Origin: JAJDUF01 sp965238265
GTDB lineage: Bacteria > Chloroflexota > UBA11872 > UBA12225 > JAJDUF01
Assembly (NCBI GenBank): GCA_965238265.1
Contig: OZ250185.1
Location: 1,984,001-2,048,000 of the forward strand
Length of the DNA: 64,000 nt
Reading direction: 5' to 3'
The position numbers and the translations under genes are program-made. The notes under the pieces are model-generated. The model worked only from the letters and a program-made list of their open reading frames with translations. It ran no database searches and was not told the origin of the DNA. Each line of letters opens with the position of its first letter. Within the stretch, counting starts at the first letter, position 1. Positions 52,112-60,540 of this stretch are shown in pieces.

Positions 52112-53545
52112 GTGACTAGCAAGTGGTTACTTCTTGCTGTCCTAGCCGTTACTGTTCCTCTCCTTCCCGTTCCCGCTCACGCCAGCACGCCGACCTGTAG
52201 CTTCATTCTCGGCTTTGCCTCGCTCAAGGCGCTGATTGACGAGGCTGAAGGCCCCGACAAGGTTGGCGACTGCCTAGAAGATCAACGCTTCAACCCTGAG
52301 AATGGAGACGCCTTACAGCAAACTACTGGCGGCCTGATGGTGTGGCGCAAGCTCGACAATTGGACGGCCTTCACCGACGGCCACCGTACCTGGATCAATG
52401 GGCCGTATGGCCTACAGTCTAGGCTCAATACCGAGAACTTTGACTGGGAAGCAGTATCGCCTGTCTCTACGCCGACGCAGGAATATGGCATGTGGGAGGG
52501 CGAATGGATCAGTGCCCATTCCAGGCTGGATGACAATATCTACTGGGTACTTCGCATCCAAGACGCGGATAGCCAAGGCTTCACATACTCTTTCGAGTGC
52601 AGGTCAGTACCCTACGGTCCAAATGTCCAATGGAGCAACCAAGCAAGGGCATCGTTCCGTGGTCCCTTCAACGCGGCGAACCCAGAGAGCGGCGAAGTGT
52701 TCTCCCTGGACATCAATCCTGCTGACCGGCATGACCGTGTCATAGAAATCGAGGGCTTGGGGATACGGTGCAGCCATACGGACGCTCTCGACAATGTCTT
52801 CATTTTCAGAAGGTCGGTTTATCGAGCGGGTTTCGATTGTGATAGGGCGGCCACCTTGGTCGAAACAACCATTTGCCACAACGAGTTGCTGGCGCTAGGC
52901 GACCTCGAAATGAACATGCTCTATCGAGAGCTTCTGGGGACACTTCCCGCCATGCGGGTTGAACCCCTGCGGTCGGCGCAGCGTGTTTGGTTGAGGAAAC
53001 GCAATCGCGATTGTCTGACCAGCGACGCCGTCGATGAAGTCTGTATCGCCCGGCTGTACTCTGATCGCCTCGCAGCTCTAGCCAAGTTGAATGACCCGTC
53101 ACTGGGCACTGCGCCGCGTTTTGATGCGGATTATGCTATTGCTTTGGTGACTCGCGGTATTGATCTTCGTCAGGACGCGGCCACTCGGCTTGCGATGTAC
53201 CCGTTGGTCATGGATCCGAGTGGAGCAGTCTCCTGGCAGGCCGCCGACAGCGGCCTGCTTTTCGAGCAGACCTACGTCCGAACAAGGATTGTATGGCCGA
53301 CGGATGTAAATTTTCGCTATTCTGATATGCTTTTCGTTGGATCGAATGGCATGGTTTGGACGGTCACGCATACCGAAACTGTTGAGCCTGTAGATATGAG
53401 GATTTGGTGGGAGAGGGACGCTGGACGCGCTCCCTTGACGGTTCGATCGGAAACGGGAAACGAGGGTGACTATCCGTTCCTGGTAGAAGCCTGGTTGAAG
53501 GAGCATACTATTCCCGACACCGCGGGCAAGAAGAGTGCTAATTAG
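52112..53545 (+). CDS. Secreted protein with C-terminal LprI/DUF1311-like domain
   Basis: 477 residues, starting at GTG 52112 with GAGGGGG upstream. A signal peptide (WLLLAVLAVTVPLLPVPAHA) is followed by a domain with GDCLEDQRFNPENGDALQQ, TTGGLMVWRKLDNWTAF and GRTWINGP-like motifs known from many Chloroflexota exported proteins. Next come a central beta domain, then the LprI-like unit (FDCDRAATLVETTICHNELLALGDLEMNMLYRELL) with cysteines expected to pair outside the cell, and a C-terminal beta region of about 150 residues. LprI relatives inhibit lysozyme; that role here is only a possibility. Base composition is lower in GC than its neighbours. Confidence 0.82.
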   Translation: MTSKWLLLAVLAVTVPLLPVPAHASTPTCSFILGFASLKALIDEAEGPDKVGDCLEDQRFNPENGDALQQTTGGLMVWRKLDNWTAFTDGHRTWINGPYGLQSRLNTENFDWEAVSPVSTPTQEYGMWEGEWISAHSRLDDNIYWVLRIQDADSQGFTYSFECRSVPYGPNVQWSNQARASFRGPFNAANPESGEVFSLDINPADRHDRVIEIEGLGIRCSHTDALDNVFIFRRSVYRAGFDCDRAATLVETTICHNELLALGDLEMNMLYRELLGTLPAMRVEPLRSAQRVWLRKRNRDCLTSDAVDEVCIARLYSDRLAALAKLNDPSLGTAPRFDADYAIALVTRGIDLRQDAATRLAMYPLVMDPSGAVSWQAADSGLLFEQTYVRTRIVWPTDVNFRYSDMLFVGSNGMVWTVTHTETVEPVDMRIWWERDAGRAPLTVRSETGNEGDYPFLVEAWLKEHTIPDTAGKKSAN

Positions 53546-53619
53546 TGGTGTGCCACTAAAGTACATTGACAGTTGGCGGTCCGCATGGTGTGCCTGCGCG
53601 TATGAACAGCCCCGCCGCC

Positions 53620-53679
53620 GCGCTGCCCGAGCCAGCCGCTATGTACCTGAGCGGTATGGCGCACTTTGCTGCGCTCGAT
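53620..53679 (+). pseudogene. Duplicated fragment of the TPR-protein gene
   Basis: 60 bases match 55346-55405 at 52 positions and translate to ALPEPAAMYLSGMAHFAALD against ALPELAATYLSGMAHFAALD. The rest of the gene is absent and the flanks are unrelated. It is a relic of a partial duplication or recombination, between the LprI-like and YprB-like genes. Confidence 0.7.
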
Positions 53680-53729
53680 TCGTGGCGCGTGGTCCGCGCC
53701 TCACCCCCGCCATTCACTCCGTCTTGTCC

Positions 53730-53761
53730 GTCATCCCCGCGCAAGCGAGAATCAACGCCAG
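53730..53761. repeat. REP-type unit
   Basis: GTCATCCCCGCGC...GCGAGAATCAACGCC, a diverged single unit. Confidence 0.55.
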
Positions 53762-53811
53762 CCGTCGTCGTCTTCATGCAGCGCTGCCATGCCGACAGGT
53801 AGACTGGAGCT

Positions 53812-55137
53812 ATGGCGGCGACGGGCATCGCACAGCGACTACGCGCACCGTGGACGCGCCGTGAGACTCCCGCCGCACCGTCTCACCGCCCTCCTCTGGC
53901 CCTCGATGAGGCCGTAGCCGGCGAGGAAGTGACCACGGCGCAGGGGCGCTTCTTCCGTACCCGCGCCTTCTGGCCGGCGCGGGACAAGTACGGTGGCGAG
54001 GTCCTACGGGCCTTCACCGAGGTGCGACCGTCTAGCCTGGCGTTCCTGACCGCCGATGCGACGCTGGCCTCCTTTGAGCCGCACCGCGCGGTGTTCTTGG
54101 ACACCGAGACTACCGGACTAGCCGGCGGCACCGGCACCTATGCCTTCCTCGTCGGGCTGGGCTTCTTTCACGGTGACCGGTTTGTCATCGAGCAATACTT
54201 CATGCGCTCGTTTGGTGAAGAGCGGGTGATGATGGCGCATGTTGCCGAACGTATCGCCGGGTTTCCCGGCGTGGTCACCTTCAACGGCCGGGCCTTTGAC
54301 CTGCCGCTGTTACACACGCGCTTCATTATGAGCCGCCAGCGCCGTGCGGCGGCGCGGCTCGAAGCGTGGACCCATCTGGACCTGCTTCCGGCGGCCCGTC
54401 ACCTGTGGCGCGAGGCACTGCCGAATTGCAAGCTGTCCTCGCTGGAGGCGGCCGTGCTGGGCGTGCGGCGCCACGAGGACGTGCCGAGCTGGCTCATCCC
54501 GAGCATCTACCTCGACTTTGTGCGTACACGGAACGCCCGCCGTCTGCGCCCCGTGTTCGAGCACAATCGCTACGACATCCTCACGATGGTCGCGCTGGGC
54601 AGCTACGCCGCGCGGATGCTGGCCCAACCGCTAGAGTTGCGCCCCGGGCAACCGCGCCAAGGGACCGAGATCGCGGCGGTCGCGCGTCTCCATGAGCGCC
54701 GCGGGCAAGCGGCACGCAGCGCGCGTCTCTATGCGGCAGCGCTCCGACAGCAGCTCCCCGACGACCTGCGGGTGAAGACGCTGTGGCGGCTGGGCCTGGT
54801 GTGCAAGCGCCGACGGGCTTGGCCGGCAGCGGCAAAGGTGTGGCACCGCATGGTGGACGAGGAGCCGGAGCTACACTTGCCGGCGCTGATCGAGCTGGCC
54901 AAGCTCTACGAGCATCGGCGGCCCGATCTGGTGCGGGCGAAAGCGCTGGCAACGCAGGCTTACCGGCTCTGGCAACGTGCGCCGGATGGCCCCGGTACGC
55001 GCCTGCTCGCGTCGGTCGAGTCCGGTCAGCGGCCGCTCGGAGCGGCGTTGCTGCACCGGCTCAGTCGCCTAGAGCGCCGCCTGGCGCGCGCTGTGCCGCC
55101 GCCGGGACGGTCACCAGAGGCCACGGCCTATGACTGA
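53812..55137 (+). CDS. YprB-like RNase H-fold exonuclease with TPR-like tail
   Basis: 441 residues. The DEDD-type nuclease domain shows FLDTETTGLAGGTGTYAFLVG (first Asp/Glu), TFNGRAFDLPLL (second Asp) and HNRYDILTMVAL (last Asp), the pattern of Bacillus YprB. The C-terminal half (about 270-430) is helical and TPR-like. YprB is often beside the YprA helicase; no such helicase is adjacent here. ATG 53812 has GGAG very close upstream, so the exact start is uncertain. It overlaps the next gene by eight bases (ATG 55130 inside its end), so both are translated together. Confidence 0.87.
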   Translation: MAATGIAQRLRAPWTRRETPAAPSHRPPLALDEAVAGEEVTTAQGRFFRTRAFWPARDKYGGEVLRAFTEVRPSSLAFLTADATLASFEPHRAVFLDTETTGLAGGTGTYAFLVGLGFFHGDRFVIEQYFMRSFGEERVMMAHVAERIAGFPGVVTFNGRAFDLPLLHTRFIMSRQRRAAARLEAWTHLDLLPAARHLWREALPNCKLSSLEAAVLGVRRHEDVPSWLIPSIYLDFVRTRNARRLRPVFEHNRYDILTMVALGSYAARMLAQPLELRPGQPRQGTEIAAVARLHERRGQAARSARLYAAALRQQLPDDLRVKTLWRLGLVCKRRRAWPAAAKVWHRMVDEEPELHLPALIELAKLYEHRRPDLVRAKALATQAYRLWQRAPDGPGTRLLASVESGQRPLGAALLHRLSRLERRLARAVPPPGRSPEATAYD

Positions 55138-55651
55138 TCCGGCACCAGCCAAGGTGACTAGCAGAAACCACACCACCTTAACCGGGCCATCGGATGGTGC
55201 GGTTTCTGCCGGTCAGGAGCGGCAGGTCCCTTCCGAGGCATGGTCGGAGCCTGAAGGGTACGTCCGCGTGTTGAGCGCGTTGGCCAGCGGTGAAGGGGCG
55301 CAAGCCATAGCGCGGCTGGAGCAGTTGCAATCTCAGCCGCCGGTGGCGCTGCCCGAGCTAGCCGCCACGTACCTGAGTGGCATGGCGCACTTCGCCGCGC
55401 TCGACTGGGCCGGTGTCATCGCACGCCTGCGCCAGTATGTCGTCAGCGGCCCCTCGGATGACTGGCACATGCCCTGGGCCTACCTCCGCCTCGGGCAGGC
55501 CCTAGAGGAGCTGGGGCGCCTCGATGAAGCGTCGCTGGCGTACCGCGGCTGCCTCATGCTGACGGCGCGGGAGCGCTTACCGCGTCAGCTAGCTTTTGCA
55601 CTGATGACGCGGATCGCCGAGGAGTCCCCCGGCGTGTCCTCGACCGGCTAG
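55130..55651 (+). CDS. Small TPR-like protein
   Basis: 173 residues. A polar N-terminus of 45 residues is followed by helical repeats (YVRVLSALASGEGAQAIARLEQL, ELAATYLSGMAHFAALDWAGVI, PWAYLRLGQALEELGRLDEASLAYR) of tetratricopeptide type. It overlaps the nuclease gene by eight bases and is probably its partner or co-regulated. The central 60 bases have a diverged copy at 53620-53679. Confidence 0.75.
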   Translation: MTDPAPAKVTSRNHTTLTGPSDGAVSAGQERQVPSEAWSEPEGYVRVLSALASGEGAQAIARLEQLQSQPPVALPELAATYLSGMAHFAALDWAGVIARLRQYVVSGPSDDWHMPWAYLRLGQALEELGRLDEASLAYRGCLMLTARERLPRQLAFALMTRIAEESPGVSSTG

Positions 55652-55736
55652 GCTGCTCGACCGGCCGCGCCTCCCGGCGGTGCGCGGCGCGTGCGCTATA
55701 ATCGCCTAACACCCGCCCGCTGCTCCGAGGCCCACA

Positions 55737-56558
55737 ATGGCAGCCATAGTCACGCCCACCACGCCCACCATGCGGCCCTACCACCGGCAGGGCGTCATTG
55801 ACTACGCTCGCCTCGACTACGATCCCGACGAACCGGTCCTGAAGCCCGATGCGATGCAACAAAATCTCCAGTTGGAAGCAATCTTGGGGCTACTCCGCGC
55901 CCATTTCACCGACTTCAACCGCCGGCCTGATGTCTTTCTCGATTCCAACACGATCATCTGCTACGACCGGCGCAACCTCAATGTGCGCGTCTCCCCGGAC
56001 GTATATCTGGCCTTTGGCGTGGATACGCAGGCCATCCGGCCGCGCAAGCTCTACCTGCCCTGGGAAGTGGGCAAGCCGCCGGATTGGGTGCTGGAGATCG
56101 CTTCGTCCAGCACCGGACGGGAGGACGTGGGCCGGAAGCGGGACATCTACGCCCACATTGGCGTCCCGGAATACTGGCGCTTCGATCCGACTGAGGAGAG
56201 TGAGTATCACGGGCAGAAGCTGGCCGGGGACCGGCTGGTGGACGGGGAATACCAGCCCATTGAGTTGACCACAGCGCCGGACGGCATCCTCAAGGGCTAC
56301 AGTGACGTGCTGGCGTTAAGCCTGTGCTGGGATGATGGCTGGCCGCGGCTCTACAACCCGGCCACGGACACCTATCTGGAGGGTTGGCAGCAGGTGTGGG
56401 CGGCGCGCGAGGTTGCCGAACTCCGAGCTACCGAAGCCGAACTCCGCGCCGCCGCGTCCGAAACCCGCGCTGCTGCCGAAAGAGCCAGGCGTCGCGCCGT
56501 CGAGTCCGAGCTGCAGCAGCTCCGGGCACAACTCCGCCGTCGGCAAGGGGACCGGTAG
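55737..56558 (+). CDS. Uma2-family (DUF820) putative endonuclease, copy 2
   Basis: 273 residues, same layout as copy 1: VSPDVYLAFGVD, PPDWVLEIASSST, RKRDIYAHIGVPEYWRFDP, then an Ala/Arg/Glu coiled-coil tail (residues about 220-273) that differs from that of copy 1. GAGG lies six bases before ATG 55737. DNA from 56043 is identical to copy 1 (read from 50114 on the minus strand) for about 86 bases and very similar to about 56415, while both ends differ. This points to gene conversion or a recent duplication between inverted copies. Confidence 0.85.
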   Translation: MAAIVTPTTPTMRPYHRQGVIDYARLDYDPDEPVLKPDAMQQNLQLEAILGLLRAHFTDFNRRPDVFLDSNTIICYDRRNLNVRVSPDVYLAFGVDTQAIRPRKLYLPWEVGKPPDWVLEIASSSTGREDVGRKRDIYAHIGVPEYWRFDPTEESEYHGQKLAGDRLVDGEYQPIELTTAPDGILKGYSDVLALSLCWDDGWPRLYNPATDTYLEGWQQVWAAREVAELRATEAELRAAASETRAAAERARRRAVESELQQLRAQLRRRQGDR

Positions 56559-56598
56559 CCTTGCGCCGATAGGTCCGGGGGTTAGGTGCAATACCGAC

Positions 56599-57762
56599 CT
56601 ACGCCGGAATGGCGGGAGGTGATCCTGCGGAGACGGTGAAGCCGTTCGTGGCCACGGCTTCACGAAAGGGGCCTTCCTCTAGCGCGACACCAAAGCCCGG
56701 TTCGTGCGGCACCGTGACCCGGCCGTCGCTGATGACGTAGGCGGAGCCGTCGAGGCCCGGTGTGGTTGCCTCGTCCCACTCGATAAACGCAAACCCGCTG
56801 ATGGCGGCTGCCAGGTGGCCGGAGGCGTAGTTCCCGTAGTGCCCTCCATAGTGGTGCGGCGCCGTGCGGGTGCCCCAGCGGTCGAGTTGTGGCCCTAGCT
56901 CCAGCCAGCGCGTGAAGCCATAGCTGAAGATGTCGTACTGGACGACGTTGACGAGCCGCTGGCGGGCCATCTCCAGCAGGCGGGGTGAGGCGAGGCCCTC
57001 TCCGTCGGCGATGAGCGTGGACAAACCCTCGGCCCGGAGCCATCCTTGGAGGTCTCGGTAGAGCACGTCGTCTTCGTGGAACGCCTCTTCGAGCCAGAAT
57101 ACACCGGCCTCCGCAGTCGCTTGCAAGACTTGCTTGGCTAGGTTGAGGTTGTAGCCGTTGTTCGCGTCTACCATCAGCGGCGCCTGTGAACCCACGGCCT
57201 CGCGCACGGCTCGCACCACGGCGATGTCCCGCCGCAGCCCCGCTGTCAGCCCCATGTGGCGGGCGCCGCGCCCAACCTTGATCTTGAAGGCGCGATGCCC
57301 CCGCGCATATCCCTCGCGCGCTTCGGCCGCGATCAGCGCAGCGGCTTCTAGCTCGGATTCGAGGTGCAGGTCGTCGAAGTAGAGCGACGTGTCGTAGCAC
57401 CGGACGCGGAACGGTGTCGCGGGTGTGGTCCCGACCGTCGCTGCGGCCAGCGCGTAGACCGGCTTGCCGGCTTGCTTACCCGCCAGGTCCCAGAGCGGGA
57501 ACTCCACTGGCAGCCCGGCCCGGCTGGCTCCCTTTCCCGCGACGAAGGCGTCGGACAGCCGGGAACCGACCAGACTCGCCGCTTGCTCACGAGTAATCCG
57601 GCTGGCGCCCCACCCGGTAGCGCCGTCGTCGGTGGTGATCCGGGCGATGGCCGGCCGAACGACTATGCCGTGCTCGCCCAGCCGCGCGTTACAGCCGGCG
57701 TTGCGCGGCCGCCGGCCCTCCAGCCGTCCCCATTCGATACGCACGATGCGTGGATCGGCCAT
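56599..57762 (-). CDS. Enolase-superfamily enzyme, mandelate racemase-like
   Basis: 387 residues. The catalytic barrel has FKIKVGRGARHMG (KxK bases), MVDANNGYN (first Mg ligand), FWLEEAF (second), IADGEG (third, DGEG) and APHHYGGHYG (His base region). These differ from the galactonate-type enzyme at 25167, so the two genes are paralogues with different substrates. The start ATG 57762 has no obvious strong ribosome site. It ends beside the Uma2 copy 2 gene (convergent). Confidence 0.85.
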   Translation of the reverse strand: MADPRIVRIEWGRLEGRRPRNAGCNARLGEHGIVVRPAIARITTDDGATGWGASRITREQAASLVGSRLSDAFVAGKGASRAGLPVEFPLWDLAGKQAGKPVYALAAATVGTTPATPFRVRCYDTSLYFDDLHLESELEAAALIAAEAREGYARGHRAFKIKVGRGARHMGLTAGLRRDIAVVRAVREAVGSQAPLMVDANNGYNLNLAKQVLQATAEAGVFWLEEAFHEDDVLYRDLQGWLRAEGLSTLIADGEGLASPRLLEMARQRLVNVVQYDIFSYGFTRWLELGPQLDRWGTRTAPHHYGGHYGNYASGHLAAAISGFAFIEWDEATTPGLDGSAYVISDGRVTVPHEPGFGVALEEGPFREAVATNGFTVSAGSPPAIPA

Positions 57763-57773
57763 GTCTGCCGGCC

Positions 57774-58151
57774 CTACGTCGCGCGGGTGATGATGGCATA
57801 GAAGATGAGGATGCCGGTCCAGAGGACCGGTGGCGCGATGACGAAGCTGGCCGCGGCGAGGTTATTGTCGTGGACCAGCTCGTGGGCCAGCCCGCACCGG
57901 CACGCTGCGCCGCCTACCTCGCACACCAAATCCTCATTGTGGTGGCTGAAGAACCAGTCACCCAGCTCCCAGCTGACGAGCGTAATGATCGCCGCCAGCG
58001 AGACGTAGGGAGCGGAGCTAGCGATGACCAGCGGCAGCGCCGAGAGGTGCTTGGTGTACTCGCCGAGGCCCGTAACCAGGTCCACAACCACGGCCAAGAC
58101 GTTATAGACGACAATCAGCACCAGACCCCAGAGCAAGACCGTCTTACTCAC
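57774..58151 (-). CDS. Small membrane protein with Cys/His-rich loop, unknown
   Basis: 125 residues with three hydrophobic segments (about 4-26, 38-60 and 100-122). Between the second and third is a loop FFSHHNEDLVCEVGGAAC plus RCGLAHELVH, with three Cys and four His in 30 residues, suggestive of metal binding. I do not know the family. The start is GTG 58151, six bases after GGAGG. It lies 11 bases upstream of the racemase-like gene on the same strand and could be co-transcribed with it. Confidence 0.68.
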   Translation of the reverse strand: MSKTVLLWGLVLIVVYNVLAVVVDLVTGLGEYTKHLSALPLVIASSAPYVSLAAIITLVSWELGDWFFSHHNEDLVCEVGGAACRCGLAHELVHDNNLAAASFVIAPPVLWTGILIFYAIITRAT

Positions 58152-58176
58152 ACCCCGCCTCCTTTTCTGCTGGTGA

Positions 58177-58908
58177 TCAATGGCGCCAGAACCTCACTTT
58201 GTCAATCGGGAGCACTTCGCACTGAAACGCGAGCCGGTAGCCGCCGATCTCCACCAAGCGTAGCATCCACGGGGCTTCGGCCAGCGACGGGCCGTAGTAG
58301 AAGGAGCAGTCGCTATACGCGGTGCCGACCGGAGTCAGCGCGGCGCGTGCTACGAGCACGGACTCGCCCTCGATGAGCCAGAACGTGCCCTCGGGCCGGG
58401 CGGAGAAGGCCGTCCACGTGCCGAGGCCGTCCGTTTGCACGTCATAGCTGACCTCCGCCGCAGTGTGCTGGAGGTAGTCGTCGCGATAGCGGGCCAGCTC
58501 TCCCACGAGGCTGTCGCTGCCCTGGATACCGAGATAGGCTTGCGCCGACTGTGGCTGGTCCCCCTCGACGAAGATGATGCTGGCACTCTGGTCGGGCGCG
58601 AGCAGGGCCAGTGTGAACGAGAACTGTCCGGCGGCGTCCGGGATTTCGGCGCGGCCAATCGCCCCGACCTCATAGTTCAGGGTGAACTCGTCCGCTTCCC
58701 AGAAGGCCGGGTCGGCGGTCTCCACCTCAGCGACATCGCCGCTGTGAAAGTCGCCGCCGATGGCCGCGATGAGTTGGGCCGCTTCATCGGTACGGTCCTC
58801 GTCGAAGCGGTCGCGGATGATCTCCCGACGCTGCGGTCCTGATCCCTGAGCCGACTTGTTCCCGGCTACCAAGCGCCAAGCGCGGCGCAACAACCCTCCA
58901 CTACTCAT
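58177..58908 (-). CDS. Hypothetical protein (DUF-type, soluble)
   Basis: 243 residues with no recognised motif. The first 40 residues are basic, followed by mixed alpha/beta sequence: FTLNYEVGAIGRAEIPDAAG and YGPSLAEAPWMLRLVEIGGYRLAF are well structured, with acid-rich stretches. There is no signal peptide or membrane helix. ATG 58908 follows GGTAGGTGG; a GTG two codons earlier is possible. It lies between two minus-strand genes of unknown role. Confidence 0.68.
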   Translation of the reverse strand: MSSGGLLRRAWRLVAGNKSAQGSGPQRREIIRDRFDEDRTDEAAQLIAAIGGDFHSGDVAEVETADPAFWEADEFTLNYEVGAIGRAEIPDAAGQFSFTLALLAPDQSASIIFVEGDQPQSAQAYLGIQGSDSLVGELARYRDDYLQHTAAEVSYDVQTDGLGTWTAFSARPEGTFWLIEGESVLVARAALTPVGTAYSDCSFYYGPSLAEAPWMLRLVEIGGYRLAFQCEVLPIDKVRFWRH

Positions 58909-58914
58909 AGCCAC

Positions 58915-60033
58915 CTACCTACCATTTTCTCTGACCCGCCAGGTCTGCACCACCTTAGCTCCATTGGATTGTGCAGACTGGCGAGTCACCACGGCTAGGG
59001 GCACGGGTACACCGATGTGTGGTGTCTCCGGACGGGGGATAAGAATGTACTCGCCAACGCAGCATCCCAAGGTGCAACACCGGCGGAAGCCGCCGAAGCC
59101 ACGGGTGGGCACACGCACTCGCGGCGTGTTCACGCGGCGCGGCGCTTGGACACGAGGTGGCTGCGCTGTTCGGGGCGAAGACACGCGGGGTGGTGCTGTA
59201 CCGGGCTGACCGGCGGTAGCCGCTCCCTGCCCAGGGCGAGTTTGCCCTCTGCTAACGGCGCTACTACCGGAGGCGGACGCTCCGCCCGCTCCTCCGACGG
59301 ATGAGCTTGTGGTACGCTCGCTGGCCGCGGCGCCGGGCCGCGCGACCCCTTTCGCCGCCGGCGGCTTGGTGCCCGGCTGTCCATCCGGCGCATAGGTCGT
59401 ATAGCGGCGGCCGGCGCGGTTCGGCGCTTGCGCTTGATCCGGGTCTATGGTCACGGGGCCGCCGGCCGGCCTGGTCGTCACGACGGGCGGCCGGGGATAG
59501 CCAAATGCCCACGGCCGGTCGAACATCCAGAGCCAGAAGAACGGGTTGTTCATAATCCCGCCGTAGCCCGTGGCGAACCCACCGCTGTCGCGCACGCGCT
59601 GCTCCAGATCGGCCGGTACCGGCGGCGGCTGCACGCCTGCGGGCAGCAGCACCACGCTGACCGTTTCTACGTTGCCCGACGAGACGTTCACCTCGCGCCC
59701 TTGGCTGCCGAGCGCAGTGCCATCCGCGAACGTCGGATCGTCGTGGATGAACGAGAGGCCATAGTCGCCGGCCGGCACGTCGTCGAAGCGATACTGCCCG
59801 GACGAATCGGTGCGCGTGACGCAGTTATCCCCCCGCCGCCCGCAGTCAATCCCGTTGCCGGCGATAAGCACGGTAGCGCCGGCGAGGCGCATCGGCGGCT
59901 CTGACGTGCTGGGCATTGCCAGCACCTGGCCCTCAATGTCCCCGGTATTGGCGCCGCACGAGGGTGTGACCATGGCCAGGAAGGCGATGGCGGCAACACC
60001 CAGCACCACCCACATCAGCCGTTCAGCACTCAT
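58915..60033 (-). CDS. Exported protein with carboxypeptidase-regulatory-like domain and Pro/Arg/Thr-rich tail
   Basis: 372 residues. An N-terminal hydrophobic segment (WVVLGVAAIAFLAMV) ends at Cys 26 in TPSC, a weak lipobox. Residues about 30-130 form a CarboxypepD_reg/SdrD-B-type beta domain (GDIEGQVLAM, TDSSGQYRFDDVPAGDYGLSF). Then come a low-complexity region with GG, TRP and PPR repeats (190-310) and a Cys cluster RRCCTLGCCVGE. The last 20 residues lie inside a stem-loop repeat (58942-58979), which may have lengthened the C-terminus. Function unknown. Confidence 0.72.
   Translation of the reverse strand: MSAERLMWVVLGVAAIAFLAMVTPSCGANTGDIEGQVLAMPSTSEPPMRLAGATVLIAGNGIDCGRRGDNCVTRTDSSGQYRFDDVPAGDYGLSFIHDDPTFADGTALGSQGREVNVSSGNVETVSVVLLPAGVQPPPVPADLEQRVRDSGGFATGYGGIMNNPFFWLWMFDRPWAFGYPRPPVVTTRPAGGPVTIDPDQAQAPNRAGRRYTTYAPDGQPGTKPPAAKGVARPGAAASERTTSSSVGGAGGASASGSSAVSRGQTRPGQGAATAGQPGTAPPRVSSPRTAQPPRVQAPRRVNTPRVRVPTRGFGGFRRCCTLGCCVGEYILIPRPETPHIGVPVPLAVVTRQSAQSNGAKVVQTWRVRENGR
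58942..58979. repeat. Stem-loop GGTCTGCAC/GTGCAGACT in 3' end of gene
   Basis: Nine-base arms (58942-58950, 58971-58979, one G-T pair) with a 20-base loop ending CCATTGGATT, nearly identical to 21950-21987. It encodes part of the C-terminus of the minus-strand gene. Confidence 0.7.
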
Positions 60034-60237
60034 AGGACTGCACTTTCACCACCCCGCTCCCCAAAGTATAATCCCCCTGCAAGGTCACTGCCGCCGAGGA
60101 CCTGGTATAGGCCCTGGAAGCTACTCGACAGCGGGAGGGGCACCCTCAATGAAGGATGGGCAATGGGCCTGTCCGTGGCGTGCTTGCCGGCAACGCGCGA
60201 ATAACGCTGGCGGTGTACCGGTGCCGACTATCGTGCC

Positions 60238-60540
60238 TCAGGGAGTTGGCGCTGCCGCTGCCGAGTCGGCGTAGTCCACCATGCCGAGGTCGGTCGCAAC
60301 TACCGGGGCTGAGAGTTCGGACTGGAGGACACGCCGCAGATCATCTTTGGTGGCCACACCGTCGTTCATGAAAGCTAGGCCCTGCTCAATAGCTCCGATG
60401 AGCCGCCCGGCGAGGGACTCCAGAGGCAAGGTAGGGAGTAGGTGGACGTGGCTGGCCGAGATGTCGGCTAACTCCGGAAGTGTGATCTCGGCAGCGAGAT
60501 AGCGGCGTGTCGCATCAGCAAGTGTTCGGTTTACGTCCAT
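60238..60540 (-). CDS. Small hypothetical protein
   Basis: 100 residues starting MDVNRTLADATRRYL, with GGAG six bases upstream of ATG 60540. It is mostly helical, with a low-complexity DSAAAAPTP end. No known family. Its start codon overlaps that of the divergent plus-strand gene: CCATGG at 60537-60542 serves both. Could be an antitoxin-like or regulatory protein, but nothing in the sequence proves it. Confidence 0.6.
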   Translation of the reverse strand: MDVNRTLADATRRYLAAEITLPELADISASHVHLLPTLPLESLAGRLIGAIEQGLAFMNDGVATKDDLRRVLQSELSAPVVATDLGMVDYADSAAAAPTP

